A stretch of 64,000 bases of DNA from GCA-002282575 sp964606405 (GTDB lineage Bacteria > Pseudomonadota > Gammaproteobacteria > Thiomicrospirales > Thiomicrospiraceae). The stretch covers positions 4,467-68,466 of the forward strand of contig CAZSGH010000009.1 of assembly GCA_964606405.1 (NCBI GenBank), written 5' to 3'. Position numbers and translations under genes: made by a program. Shown piece after piece: positions 8,121 to 17,288 of the stretch (position 1 is the first letter of the stretch; each line of letters opens with the position of its first letter). The notes beneath the pieces are model-generated. The model was given only the letters and a program-made list of their open reading frames with translations. It made no database searches and was not told where the DNA came from.

Positions 8121-10367
8121 ATGGCCAATCTCGCCGACTACCGCGCACGCTTTAAGTGTAGCTTCCCGCAGGCAAAAGACATTTTTGATGCCTGCATAAC
8201 ACGTGCGCTGCAAGTGTTATCCGACAAAGGGGTCGATGAGTACCTACACGCTGCCAGCCTCATTTGCATGATGGGGCGCGGCGTTGAGCCTGTGTTGGTA
8301 TACTTGGAAGAAGCGCCCGAAGTGGCCGACGCAGTCGGCGAAGACATTTTAGCCGACCTAACCAACTTTACCTTTAAGCTCAATAAGTCACCCAACAGTA
8401 AAGCGATTGTTCCTTTTTTGCAGAGCCTTGCCCCTGTCGCGCGTCGCTTAGAGTGTCAGGAGTCGATGCGTGCTTACTTGCAAATCGTTATCGATACGAT
8501 GCAAGCCACCACACCATCGATTCATGGGTTTCACGCCATTATCAATAGCCCTTGTTTAGTTGAGTTTTTAGAAAGCGCACCGCGCGTGCTGCAAACGCTA
8601 TCGCTTGCAGGCATGAAGAACTGGATTCATTATGGCGTTAAAGCTCATGCTGCCGATCCAGAACGTCAGGCTGCCTACTTCTCGTTAGACACCCCCGATA
8701 GCCTCAGCATTTTACAGCGCGAGCGTCATGGCACGCTGTTGGTCGACAACGAACGACAACTCGATGCGATTCTGAAAGCCATGTGGGATACAGATGCCAT
8801 GATCGTACCCTACCCAACGGCTCTGGAAGAAGGTGTTGCACAACGCCCCTACTTCGATGAGTTTGGTTTGCGTGCGCCTGATATTTACGATGACATCAAT
8901 GGTGTTTCAGGCATCAACCGCTACCGCGCGCTCATTGCCCATATGGCGGCACACAAACGCTACTCGACACGCATTGTTGCCGACAACTACAGCCCCATGC
9001 AGCGTTTTGCCATTGAGCTATTCGAGGATTGTCGTGTCGAAGCGCTGGCTATGCGCCAATACCCTGGGTTACGTCGCCTATGGTTAAGCTTGCATCCTGT
9101 ACCACTCGAACACGCCTGTAACGAAAGCAATGAATCTTGCTTACGTCATCGTGCGGCGATGCTGTCTTATGCCATTTTGAATCCCAATCATGGCTACACC
9201 AACCCAGCAATTTTGGAGTTCTTGAGCAAGTTCAACAACATGATGGCGACTGATACAAGCACAACACGCGATGCTGCCGACTTAGCCATTAGCTTTGTCG
9301 CCCGCACCCGTCGTCAGTCCGATGCGCTACCCAATATTTTCTTTACCGATACCGAAATCGATTACCGCGATGACAACCGTCATTTATGGTTATTCATCGA
9401 AGAAGGCGATGAGGAAGAAGTTTTCGACTTATCGAAAAAGCAGCCGGACGATCAAAAACCCGAACTGACAGGATTGCCACCACGTCATTACCCAGAATGG
9501 GATTATCATAGCGAAAGCTATAAACCAGAATGGGTCAGTTTGTTCGAGACCTTGCATCCGAGCGGACAGGCAAGCACCATCGACAAGCTGCTGGAAAAGC
9601 ATTCGGGTATTGCGCGTCAGCTCAAGCAACTCATCGACATGATTAAGCCACAAAACAAGGTGCGCATTCGTTACCAAGAAGATGGTAGCGAGTTGGACTT
9701 AGACGTGGCGATTCGCTCGTTAATTGATTACAAAGGCGGCTCTAGCCCCGACCCACGTATCAATATGAGTCATAAAACGGATGGTCGTGATTTTGCTGTG
9801 TCGTTATTAATCGACTTGTCGGCATCGGTGGGTAATAAAGCAACGGGCAGTACGCAAACCATCTTAGAACTGAGCCAAGAAGCGGTGAGTTTACTGGCAT
9901 GGGCGGTCGATAAAATGGGTGACCCACTGGCAATTGCAGGGTTTGATTCGAATACGCGCCACGAAGTGCGTTATCGTCACATCAAGGGCTTTAACGAAGC
10001 ATGGGATGATGGGGTTAAAGCACGATTGGCTGCTATGCAACCTGGGCAATCGACACGTATGGGTGCTGCTTTGCGTCATGCAGGACATTATTTAGAACAC
10101 CGCGATGCCGACAAAAAGCTGTTGCTGGTACTCACCGATGGTGAACCTGCCGATATCGACAGCAAAGACCCACAAGCCTTAATTTCTGACAGCCGCGAAG
10201 CAGTGAAAGAATTGAGTCAAAAAGGGATTGCTACCTACTGTATCAACCTCGATCCCAATGCCGATAAGTATGTGGCGGACATTTTTGGTAAACACTACAC
10301 CGTCATCGACCATGTAGACCGTTTGCCAGAGCGTTTGCCGCAATTATTTATTTCGTTGACGAAATAG
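8121..10367 (+). CDS. cbbO: CbbO, VWA-domain RuBisCO activase adaptor for the form II enzyme
   Basis: 748 residues, complete. The VWA domain is C-terminal, with MIDAS motif DLSAS in VSLLIDLSASVGNK at about residue 563-576, then STRMGAALRHAGHYLEH and LVLTDGEPADIDS. An acidic segment EEGDEEEVF precedes it. The start has a CTAGGAG site 24 bases after cbbQ. It recruits CbbQ to RuBisCO for mechanical reactivation. The N-terminal two thirds diverge more from the first CbbO than the VWA part does. A REP-like palindrome follows the stop at 10420. Confidence 0.94.
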   Translation: MANLADYRARFKCSFPQAKDIFDACITRALQVLSDKGVDEYLHAASLICMMGRGVEPVLVYLEEAPEVADAVGEDILADLTNFTFKLNKSPNSKAIVPFLQSLAPVARRLECQESMRAYLQIVIDTMQATTPSIHGFHAIINSPCLVEFLESAPRVLQTLSLAGMKNWIHYGVKAHAADPERQAAYFSLDTPDSLSILQRERHGTLLVDNERQLDAILKAMWDTDAMIVPYPTALEEGVAQRPYFDEFGLRAPDIYDDINGVSGINRYRALIAHMAAHKRYSTRIVADNYSPMQRFAIELFEDCRVEALAMRQYPGLRRLWLSLHPVPLEHACNESNESCLRHRAAMLSYAILNPNHGYTNPAILEFLSKFNNMMATDTSTTRDAADLAISFVARTRRQSDALPNIFFTDTEIDYRDDNRHLWLFIEEGDEEEVFDLSKKQPDDQKPELTGLPPRHYPEWDYHSESYKPEWVSLFETLHPSGQASTIDKLLEKHSGIARQLKQLIDMIKPQNKVRIRYQEDGSELDLDVAIRSLIDYKGGSSPDPRINMSHKTDGRDFAVSLLIDLSASVGNKATGSTQTILELSQEAVSLLAWAVDKMGDPLAIAGFDSNTRHEVRYRHIKGFNEAWDDGVKARLAAMQPGQSTRMGAALRHAGHYLEHRDADKKLLLVLTDGEPADIDSKDPQALISDSREAVKELSQKGIATYCINLDPNADKYVADIFGKHYTVIDHVDRLPERLPQLFISLTK

Positions 10368-10419
10368 GACACCAACAACAACCCAACACTTTGGGGTATC
10401 TATAAAATCAAGGATATGG

Positions 10420-10439
10420 ATTCCCGCTTTCGCGGGAAT
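10420..10439. repeat. REP/dRS3-like palindrome
   Basis: ATTCCCGCTTTCGCGGGAAT, a perfect short palindrome followed by GACG. The same unit occurs at 15153-15172 (one mismatch) and 18003-18022. It is the ATTCCC(N8)GGGAAT class of intergenic repeat. Here it may also end the cbbM operon on one side and the sensor operon on the other. Confidence 0.8.
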
Positions 10440-10459
10440 GACGGTTGGTTAGCGTGCGC

Positions 10460-12889
10460 TTATTTTAGGCTTTCCTGCCACTGCGCTAACCAATAAGCCG
10501 CTGGTTCTGGCTTGCCGAATAAATAGCCCTGATGAATCACATCGGCACGAGCATTTAAAAACTCTGCCTGTTCTGGGGTTTCGACACCTTCTGCAACCAC
10601 ACTTAAATTTAAATGCATAGCAATGGCTAAAATGGTTTCGACTAAAGCGGCATCATCGGCATCGACAGGAGCCTCTTGCACAAACGTCTTGTCGATTTTA
10701 AGTTCCTGAATGGGTAGACGCTTAATATACGCCAGCGACGAATAACCCGTACCAAAATCGTCAATCGAAAAATGGATACCCAACTCATGCAGTTCGCTCA
10801 TTTTGGCGATGACGTCATGAATATTGTCGATCATTAAGCCTTCGGTAATTTCTAGCGTTAATTGATGTGGGTCGGCTCCTGTTTCACGTAAAACTTGCTT
10901 CATCCAAGACACAAATCCTGCCTGACGAAAGTGACGCGGACTGAGGTTGACTGATAAGCGAATCTCTAACTGACGCAGGGTATCTTGTGCCAATAGCTTA
11001 CAAGATTCGACCATGACCCACTTGCCCAATTCGACAATTAAGTCCGAGGATTCTGCAATCGGAATAAAGACCATCGGAGGAACCAAACCGCGTTCTGGAT
11101 GCTGCCAACGCACCAAGACCTCGGCACCCACTCGTTCGCCTTTTGCATCGACCTGCGGCTGCAAATATAAACACAACTGTTGCTGTGCTAAGGCTTCACG
11201 CAACTCCCGCTCAATGCGGAATCGATGACGCACGTTTTCGCCCATATCGGTTTCGAAAAAGACAAACTGATTACCCCCAGCCGCTTTAGCTAAGTGCAAG
11301 GCGGTATCAGCATGACGCAACACCGTCTGGGTGTTATCGGCATGATGCTCGGGATAAAAACAGACCCCAAAACTCATGCTGATAACCATATCTTCACCAT
11401 CGACCAATAACGGCGCATGGAAAGCATGCATAATGCGCTCAAGCAATTCCTGAACAATATGACGATGATGCGGTGATTGGTGATTCAATCGCATGGTCAG
11501 CAAGGCAAACTCATCGGCTGCAATACGTACCAAAACATCTTCGCTACGAATAAGATGTTGCAATCTTGCTGCAACCCCTTTAAGCAAGGCATCGCCGACA
11601 TTTTTACCGCGCGCATCGTTAACCAACTTAAAGCGATCAATATTGAGCAAAACCAAGGCGTGAACATCTCTATCTTGCGCCGCAGTCACAATCGATTGTG
11701 CCAAGGTTTCGGTGAGCACACTGCGATTAGGAAGCCCTGTCAATCCATCGTAAAAGGCCAGTTGATGAATACGTGCCTCATCTCGCATCTTGTACTTCTG
11801 TGCTAATCTTAACCGACGATTCACCGCAACAAGGTAAACCAATAGCCCTAACAATAACGATACGATTAAGCTCACTAGCACCAAAACTTCGGTTTGCCAA
11901 CGCTGCCAAACATCACTAAATGAAAAAACTGCATCGCCTTCAAACGGTGGCAAGCGCAGCTGATGCAATAGGCTGTCGATTTCTCGATAATCTCCTGGGA
12001 TGGTGAAACCCGCAATTTTTAACGCTTGCGCGATCTCTCCATTATGCGGCATGCTCAACAGCGCAGTCGTCACCTCTCGCGCCAAAGTCGTATTGACGCT
12101 TTGTAGCGCAACAAAAGGCCATTCAGGATATAAACGCGTACTGGTTAAAAACGGAAATTCAGCGCGCCATTGCGCATCGACAACTTTAATCGCATCCGAA
12201 CGTATCTCGCCTTTGCTCACAAGTGACTCCAACACCCCCGTGCGCACAAATGCTGCATCAGCACGTTTTTCCATCAGTTCTAGCAATGCATTTTCTTGCG
12301 GTTGCCCCACCTCCAACAAGGTAAAATCGTCGGGTTCAATACCTAGCTGAAGCAATTCGTACATCTGCATTTGATAAGCACCTAACGATGATTTGTTCGG
12401 CGCAGCGACACGTTTACCCTTTAAGTCGGCAAGCGTATTAATATCCTTTTGATCGGCACGAACCACCACAACCCCTGCGAACTGTGCGACGGGTAAGCCA
12501 CCATCATTGTTGACCAGCGTTGCTAAGGGAGACGACAACCCATACCGATAAGTCAGTTGCACGTAATCCGTCGGATTAGTAAATACAAAACTAACGGTTG
12601 TATCATGTAGCAAGGTTTCGAACTGGTCATTGTGATAGTAATAAGGCTCAAAATGGTAAGTTGGTAGTGTCTTATTTAAATAATCAAACAAGGGCTGCCA
12701 ACGTTTTGCTGTTTCTACTTTATTACGAAACGCCAAGATCGCAATTTTAACCGTGGGCAACTCGACATGATGTTCTTCTTGTATCTGGGATGGTTCTTGA
12801 TATTGCGTCTGGGCGGCATAAACAGCACTAAAGCCAGTAGTGTGGTAAGCACAAAAACCCAAAATTAAACAAGCTGTTAACCATTTCAT
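10460..12889 (-). CDS. PhnD-type periplasmic sensor with GGDEF-EAL output
   Basis: 809 residues. A signal peptide (about 1-25) leads to a PhnD/phosphonate-binding-like periplasmic domain (about 45-310), one membrane helix (about 340-365, VLVLVSLIVSLLLGLLVYL), a GGDEF domain and an EAL domain. The GGDEF signature is degraded to RIAADEFALL, so diguanylate cyclase activity is doubtful. The EAL domain keeps key motifs: AEVLVRWQHPE, LTLEITEGLM, IDDFGTGYSS and AEGVETPEQ, so it is probably an active c-di-GMP phosphodiesterase. Its start overlaps the stop of the upstream sensor by ATGA, which suggests a coupled synthase and hydrolase pair responding to a related ligand. The ligand is unknown; a phosphonate or phosphite-like anion is only one possibility. 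Confidence 0.88.
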   Translation of the reverse strand: MKWLTACLILGFCAYHTTGFSAVYAAQTQYQEPSQIQEEHHVELPTVKIAILAFRNKVETAKRWQPLFDYLNKTLPTYHFEPYYYHNDQFETLLHDTTVSFVFTNPTDYVQLTYRYGLSSPLATLVNNDGGLPVAQFAGVVVVRADQKDINTLADLKGKRVAAPNKSSLGAYQMQMYELLQLGIEPDDFTLLEVGQPQENALLELMEKRADAAFVRTGVLESLVSKGEIRSDAIKVVDAQWRAEFPFLTSTRLYPEWPFVALQSVNTTLAREVTTALLSMPHNGEIAQALKIAGFTIPGDYREIDSLLHQLRLPPFEGDAVFSFSDVWQRWQTEVLVLVSLIVSLLLGLLVYLVAVNRRLRLAQKYKMRDEARIHQLAFYDGLTGLPNRSVLTETLAQSIVTAAQDRDVHALVLLNIDRFKLVNDARGKNVGDALLKGVAARLQHLIRSEDVLVRIAADEFALLTMRLNHQSPHHRHIVQELLERIMHAFHAPLLVDGEDMVISMSFGVCFYPEHHADNTQTVLRHADTALHLAKAAGGNQFVFFETDMGENVRHRFRIERELREALAQQQLCLYLQPQVDAKGERVGAEVLVRWQHPERGLVPPMVFIPIAESSDLIVELGKWVMVESCKLLAQDTLRQLEIRLSVNLSPRHFRQAGFVSWMKQVLRETGADPHQLTLEITEGLMIDNIHDVIAKMSELHELGIHFSIDDFGTGYSSLAYIKRLPIQELKIDKTFVQEAPVDADDAALVETILAIAMHLNLSVVAEGVETPEQAEFLNARADVIHQGYLFGKPEPAAYWLAQWQESLK

Positions 12890-14805
12890 GATACGACAAC
12901 CTGATTCCGACCACCGTCTTTAGCACGATAAACCGCGTTATCCGCTTTTAACAGCCAATCATCAATGGTTTCAAGCGATAAATCAAACTCAGCGACACCA
13001 ACACTCACCGTCACGCCCACATTCTGATCTGAATGCGTCACCACCAATGCCGCTACCGCCTCACGCATATCTTCTGCCCATGCTTTCGCTTGCACAGCAT
13101 TGCTATTCGGTAACAAGACCGTAAACTCTTCCCCACCAATACGCCCAGCAACATCGTCATGATGTAGTTTATCGTGTAACACGCGCGAAAAGGCCTGCAA
13201 TACTGCATCGCCAACCGCGTGTCCGTGCGTATCATTAATCTTCTTAAAGTGATCTAAATCCAGCATTAACAACGCCATCGGCTCATTGCCCAAGTCAAAA
13301 TAAGCACTGAGTTGTTCCATAAAATGACGACGGTTGGCACAACCCGTTAGCGAATCGAAGTTCGCCAACTGATATAGGCGAGCTTCCGCGGCTTTTTGTT
13401 GCGAAATATCCTGAAAAATGACCTCAACGCCCACAATCTTGCCTGCTTCAATCATAGGAGCAACGGTTAAATGGGCAGGAAAAATCGAACCATCGGCACG
13501 AATTAAATGTGTTTCCATTGAGCGTCTTTGCCCATCTTGTAAGGTTTGAGAAACAGGACAATCTGCACGATCAAACACACGCCCATCGGAATGATGGTGA
13601 TGAAACAAAGCATGTTGGTGCCGGCCTAATACAGCATCTTCTGTGTAACCAAGCATGTTGAGCGCCACGGCATTAATAAAGGTACAGCGCTCATTTTTAT
13701 CGACCCCAAAAACACCTTCACCTAACGAAGAAAGCAACAACTGATTGCGATAACGTTCTGCTTGAGCGCGTCGGTACAAGACCACCAGCGACACAAACAA
13801 TAAGAACAGCAACAGCATCAATCCAAGCACAAGCAAACCCTTGTCTTGCCATTTTTGCCACGCATCAGAAAAACCAAACTCGGGAACAAAATCAAACGGT
13901 GGCAAGCGCAATTCACGCGCCAGTGCTTCTACCTTCATATAGTCTGCGGGCAAGTCGTAACCCAAAATACCACCATCTTCAACCTGCTCTATCGCGGGTC
14001 GATAAGCCAATAAAGCAAGCACCACTGCTTTAACCTGCGCACTATCTTGATTCAAAGCAAAGACAGCCCATTCAGGATAACGTTCAGTACTAATTTTGTG
14101 ACGGAAAGAAGGAAAATACTGAGCATTAATCACTTTAATATCATTGGCGGCGATACTTCCCTGCGCTTGCATCAGTTCTAAAATACCAGTACGAGCAAAC
14201 CCCACATCCGCCTTGCCCGACAATACCGCTTCTACCGCTTTTTGATGTGTCCCGACAGATAAAAGCTGCTCATCCTTAATCTCAATGCCCGCTTTTACAA
14301 ATTCGTACAACTGCGCCCAATAACCACCCAAATGCTGCTTACTCGAAATAGCGATGGTTTTACCCTGAATATCACTGAGTCGGTTAATGTCTTTGCGACT
14401 ATTTTTAGCAACGATCACACCCGCCAATACCGACAAAGGCTGATTTTCGCTTTTACGCACGCGTGTTGCTAACGCCCCTGTTAAATCGTACTGATAACGT
14501 AACTGCAAAAAATGGGTCGGGTTGGTAGTAGCGAGATCGACGGTATGATCGCGAATAGCATCATTAAACTTGTCCATCGGCAAAACCTGCAACGCGATAC
14601 TACCCTCTCCCATTGTCTTATTAACATAATCAATCAGCGGTTGATATTCAGCACGAACACGTGTTTCGTCGATATAAGCGTAAACACCAAACACGAGTGG
14701 CTTATTTGGTTGTGCGGCAACAGCCACACCTTGCCACGATAACAACAATAGAATGGAAGAGAGAAAACCAGTAAAGATTGGCAAAAAGATAAGATTAAAA
14801 CGCAT
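12886..14805 (-). CDS. PhnD-type periplasmic sensor with PAS-GGDEF output
   Basis: 639 residues from the ATG at 14805; a longer reading begins at a TTG at 14865, but only the ATG gives a clean signal peptide ending GVAVAAQ. A PhnD-like solute-binding domain is followed by a membrane helix (LLVLGLMLLLFLLFVSLVVLY), a PAS domain (SSLGEGVFGVDKNERCTFIN) and a GGDEF domain with an intact RIGGEEFTVLLP, preceded by LYQLANFDSLTGCANRRHF. It is a likely active diguanylate cyclase. The stop overlaps the start of the GGDEF-EAL partner. The two proteins share clear similarity in the sensor half, for example the LARELRLPPFDF / LLHQLRLPPFEG stretch before the membrane helix. Confidence 0.87.
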   Translation of the reverse strand: MRFNLIFLPIFTGFLSSILLLLSWQGVAVAAQPNKPLVFGVYAYIDETRVRAEYQPLIDYVNKTMGEGSIALQVLPMDKFNDAIRDHTVDLATTNPTHFLQLRYQYDLTGALATRVRKSENQPLSVLAGVIVAKNSRKDINRLSDIQGKTIAISSKQHLGGYWAQLYEFVKAGIEIKDEQLLSVGTHQKAVEAVLSGKADVGFARTGILELMQAQGSIAANDIKVINAQYFPSFRHKISTERYPEWAVFALNQDSAQVKAVVLALLAYRPAIEQVEDGGILGYDLPADYMKVEALARELRLPPFDFVPEFGFSDAWQKWQDKGLLVLGLMLLLFLLFVSLVVLYRRAQAERYRNQLLLSSLGEGVFGVDKNERCTFINAVALNMLGYTEDAVLGRHQHALFHHHHSDGRVFDRADCPVSQTLQDGQRRSMETHLIRADGSIFPAHLTVAPMIEAGKIVGVEVIFQDISQQKAAEARLYQLANFDSLTGCANRRHFMEQLSAYFDLGNEPMALLMLDLDHFKKINDTHGHAVGDAVLQAFSRVLHDKLHHDDVAGRIGGEEFTVLLPNSNAVQAKAWAEDMREAVAALVVTHSDQNVGVTVSVGVAEFDLSLETIDDWLLKADNAVYRAKDGGRNQVVVS

Positions 14806-15056
14806 AAGCTTGATTGAGAAACAACTTATACACCTAACAGATAGAACTATAGGTAGATTGTACAATCATTATACAATAGCTAAAACAAAATGAAAGAAAA
14901 AATATTACTGATACTAAGTACGTTATTTTAGGGCGCGTTTAAAAACCTACGGAATATCTGAACAATGCAACGGGTTGGGGGCTTGGGGGAAGTGATGCAC
15001 ACTTTCAACCTGTAACCCATTGATAACAACCCTTCCACCAACCAAAAAAACAAGTT

Positions 15057-15101
15057 GGGAAGTCTGAAAAAAGGCGAAAGCCGTATTTTTCAGACCTTCC
15101 C
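15057..15101. terminator. Long hairpin downstream of ccmE
   Basis: Outer arms GGGAAGTCTGAAAAA and TTTTTCAGACCTTCCC enclose an inner GGC-GAAA-GCC stem. The structure works on both strands, with T runs inside rather than after the stem. It may terminate the ccm operon from the right, or be a dispersed repeat abutting the REP element. Confidence 0.5.
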
Positions 15102-15108
15102 TACTTTT

Positions 15109-15177
15109 CGTCATCCTCGCGTATGCGAGAATCCATAAAATCAACAAGATAGATTCCCGCTTTCGCGGTAATGACGG
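15109..15177. repeat. REP/dRS3-like double element
   Basis: About 70 bp with inverted ends CGTCAT..ATGACG. It has a degenerate first half (CCTCGCGTATGCGAGAATCC) and the second-half palindrome ATTCCCGCTTTCGCGGTAAT (15153-15172). The same arrangement is found at 17960-18027. Confidence 0.75.
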
Positions 15178-15258
15178 GTTAACTAGTATGCAAGGTCTTT
15201 TGAATTGCTGCTAATACACTATGCAGTCAATACTCATAGGATATTTGAAAGCACAGCT

Positions 15259-15684
15259 TTACTTCCCCGCCTTCTTCAACGAGTCGGCCACCTCTGGCGG
15301 CATATAGTTTTCATCGTGTTTGGCGAGCACTTCTTCGGCAATAAAGCGGTTACCTTGCATGCGCCCCGTGACAATCACGCCCTGCCCTTCGCGGAATAGG
15401 TCAGGTAAAATCCCTTCATACACCACAGGCACTTCTTGCGCCATATCGGTTAGGCGAAAGCTGACTTTCAGGCTATCGGTAGCGCGCTGCACGCTACCAT
15501 TCAATACCAAACCACCCATTCTGAAGTTGCGTTCGGTCGGGGCTTTGCCCTGCACCACATCACTGGTCGAGAAGTAAAACGACATGTTTTCGTTAAACGC
15601 TTGCAGCAATAAAAATAATGCGATGGCAACAGCACTGAGCAGTAAGGTAATTTGTGCTAAGCGCTTTTTTCTAATCGGACTCAT
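15259..15684 (-). CDS. ccmE: Cytochrome c maturation haem chaperone CcmE
   Basis: 141 residues. It holds haem covalently in the periplasm and passes it from CcmC to the CcmF/H lyase. A membrane anchor (about 10-30, QITLLLSAVAIALFLLLQAF) is followed by the OB-fold domain. The haem-binding motif is LAKHDENYMPPEV with histidine 123 and tyrosine 127. It is the last gene of ccmABCDE and its start overlaps the end of ccmD by 14 bases. ccmF, ccmG and ccmH are not in the window, so the system is split. Confidence 0.96.
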   Translation of the reverse strand: MSPIRKKRLAQITLLLSAVAIALFLLLQAFNENMSFYFSTSDVVQGKAPTERNFRMGGLVLNGSVQRATDSLKVSFRLTDMAQEVPVVYEGILPDLFREGQGVIVTGRMQGNRFIAEEVLAKHDENYMPPEVADSLKKAGK

Positions 15685-15826
15685 GGTGTTCTTCCTCTGC
15701 CTGCATCATTGCCACCGCATCGCGCAACGCCCGACGATGCGCCAGCGTTGCCGATACCCAATTCCACAACAGCACCACAGCCGCAATGCCCACCGATGAC
15801 CAAACATAAAGCGCGTAGTTAGCCAT
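15671..15826 (-). CDS. ccmD: Small membrane protein CcmD
   Basis: 51 residues: one membrane helix (ALYVWSSVGIAAVVLLWNWV) then a basic and acidic tail (HRRALRDAVAMMQAEEE). It helps release haem-loaded CcmE from the CcmABC complex. It starts at 15826, overlapping the ccmC stop by 8 bases, and ends inside ccmE. Length, topology and place between ccmC and ccmE identify it; the sequence of CcmD is otherwise poorly conserved. Confidence 0.9.
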   Translation of the reverse strand: MANYALYVWSSVGIAAVVLLWNWVSATLAHRRALRDAVAMMQAEEEHHESD

Positions 15827-16577
15827 CATTACGTTCCTCGTTCAATACGGCGCGCAACCAACCCGCACGCGCATCTTGTTCGACCAGTTCAGCACGCATC
15901 TTAATCAGCAGTATCCAACCATAAAACGCCTTAAACGCCACCGCCACCACTAACAGCGGTAACAGCATATCGATATGAATGCTCGGCGCACCCAACTTGC
16001 TAACGCTCGCTGCCTGATGCAGGGTGTTCCACCACACCACCGAATAATGAATAATCGGCAAGTTGACCACACCAACCACCGTTAAGATACTGACCGCTTT
16101 GCCTGCGCTGCGCTTATCGTCGATGGCGTTGTATAGGGCGATAATGCCGATATACACGAACAACAAAATCAGTTCCGAGGTGAGACGCGCATCCCACACC
16201 CACCACGTGCCCCACATGGGTTTGCCCCAAATCGCCCCCGTCAGCAAGGCGATTAAGGCGAAACTTGCGCCAATAGAGGCACTCGATATTAAGGCGATTT
16301 CAGCCATGCGCACACGCCACACCAGCGCGACAATCGCCGATACCGTCATCATGGCATAGACAAACATCGACAACCACGCAGCGGGGACATGCACATAAAT
16401 AATACGAAACGCCTCGCCCTGCTGATAATCCGCAGGTGCGACGAACAACCCCCAATAACTACCCACAGCCAGCAACAGCAAGCTAATACCCGCCAACCAA
16501 GGCGACAGCTTCCCTGCCAAGGGATAAAAAAATCGTGGCGTACCTAACTGATAAAGCCACTTCATAAAACGATTCAT
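15819..16577 (-). CDS. ccmC: Haem handling protein CcmC
   Basis: 252 residues with six predicted membrane helices. The tryptophan-rich periplasmic haem-binding motif is seen as WGTWWVWDARLTSELILL. It loads haem on CcmE in the inner membrane. IIYVHVPAAWLSM contains one of the conserved histidines and IIHYSVVWWNTLHQ the other. It lies 39 bases after ccmB and overlaps ccmD. Confidence 0.96.
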   Translation of the reverse strand: MNRFMKWLYQLGTPRFFYPLAGKLSPWLAGISLLLLAVGSYWGLFVAPADYQQGEAFRIIYVHVPAAWLSMFVYAMMTVSAIVALVWRVRMAEIALISSASIGASFALIALLTGAIWGKPMWGTWWVWDARLTSELILLFVYIGIIALYNAIDDKRSAGKAVSILTVVGVVNLPIIHYSVVWWNTLHQAASVSKLGAPSIHIDMLLPLLVVAVAFKAFYGWILLIKMRAELVEQDARAGWLRAVLNEERNDG

Positions 16578-16616
16578 GATAACCTCTAAAAACCTATAGG
16601 GTTGGGGGTTCCCGAT

Positions 16617-17288
16617 TCACGCCTGACTTACCCCAATTTTCAACGCTGCCCCAATCGCAAAAGGCGCGAGCACCACACTCAGTACCCACAAGGCCGCCAA
16701 CACATACACCTGACCTGCCCCCGATAGCCCGACACTGACCACCGCCACACTACTCGCACCAAAAATCAGCACGGGAATATAAAACGGCAACACAATCAGT
16801 GCTAACAAAATGCCTGCTTTGGGCAAACCCGTGGTTAAGGCACTGCCCACCGCACCGACAGCAACCAACACCCCCGACCCCAACGCCAACGACAGCATCA
16901 AGATCGGAATCGCCGCACTGGGCAAACCCAACACCAACGCCATCATAGGCGAGAGCAATACCAGCGGCAACGCCACCGTCAACCAAGTCGATAACACGCG
17001 CACAGCAGCATAGCCGACCAACGAGCGACCGCGACACCACCACTGCGCCAGCAAGCCTTCGTGTAAATCATCTTTGAAGATGCGTTCTAACGACATCAAC
17101 ACCGACAACAAAGCCGCCACCCACAACAACCCGGGTGCAACCTGCGTTAATAAACTTTGCGATGCACCCAACGCTAAGGGAAACATCAGCACCACCAAAG
17201 CAAAAAACAACACAGGGTTGAGCGAGTCGGCAAGGTGGCTGCTGGCTAACGCCATATCGCGCTTGAATAATAACCAGTAGGGCATCAT
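16617..17288 (-). CDS. ccmB: Cytochrome c maturation ABC permease CcmB
   Basis: 223 residues, hydrophobic throughout, six predicted helices. It is the permease of CcmAB, whose ATP hydrolysis frees holo-CcmE from CcmC. The start overlaps the ccmA stop by 4 bases. LNPVLFFALVVLMFPLALG near the N terminus and LERIFKDDLHEGLLAQW are family-typical. Confidence 0.95.
   Translation of the reverse strand: MMPYWLLFKRDMALASSHLADSLNPVLFFALVVLMFPLALGASQSLLTQVAPGLLWVAALLSVLMSLERIFKDDLHEGLLAQWWCRGRSLVGYAAVRVLSTWLTVALPLVLLSPMMALVLGLPSAAIPILMLSLALGSGVLVAVGAVGSALTTGLPKAGILLALIVLPFYIPVLIFGASSVAVVSVGLSGAGQVYVLAALWVLSVVLAPFAIGAALKIGVSQA

Larger units (their letters stand above)
14806..15258. other. 453-bp gap with a large hairpin and a REP-like element
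   Basis: Contains the presumed promoter of the two PhnD-type sensors near 14810-14930 (AT-rich), a strong hairpin at 15057-15101 and a REP/dRS3-like element at 15109-15177. No coding sequence is convincing here. Confidence 0.6.

Noticed and set aside
14947..15147. 66-codon minus-strand frame
   Set aside because: It runs through the long hairpin and the REP-like element; no ribosome site and no protein-like composition.
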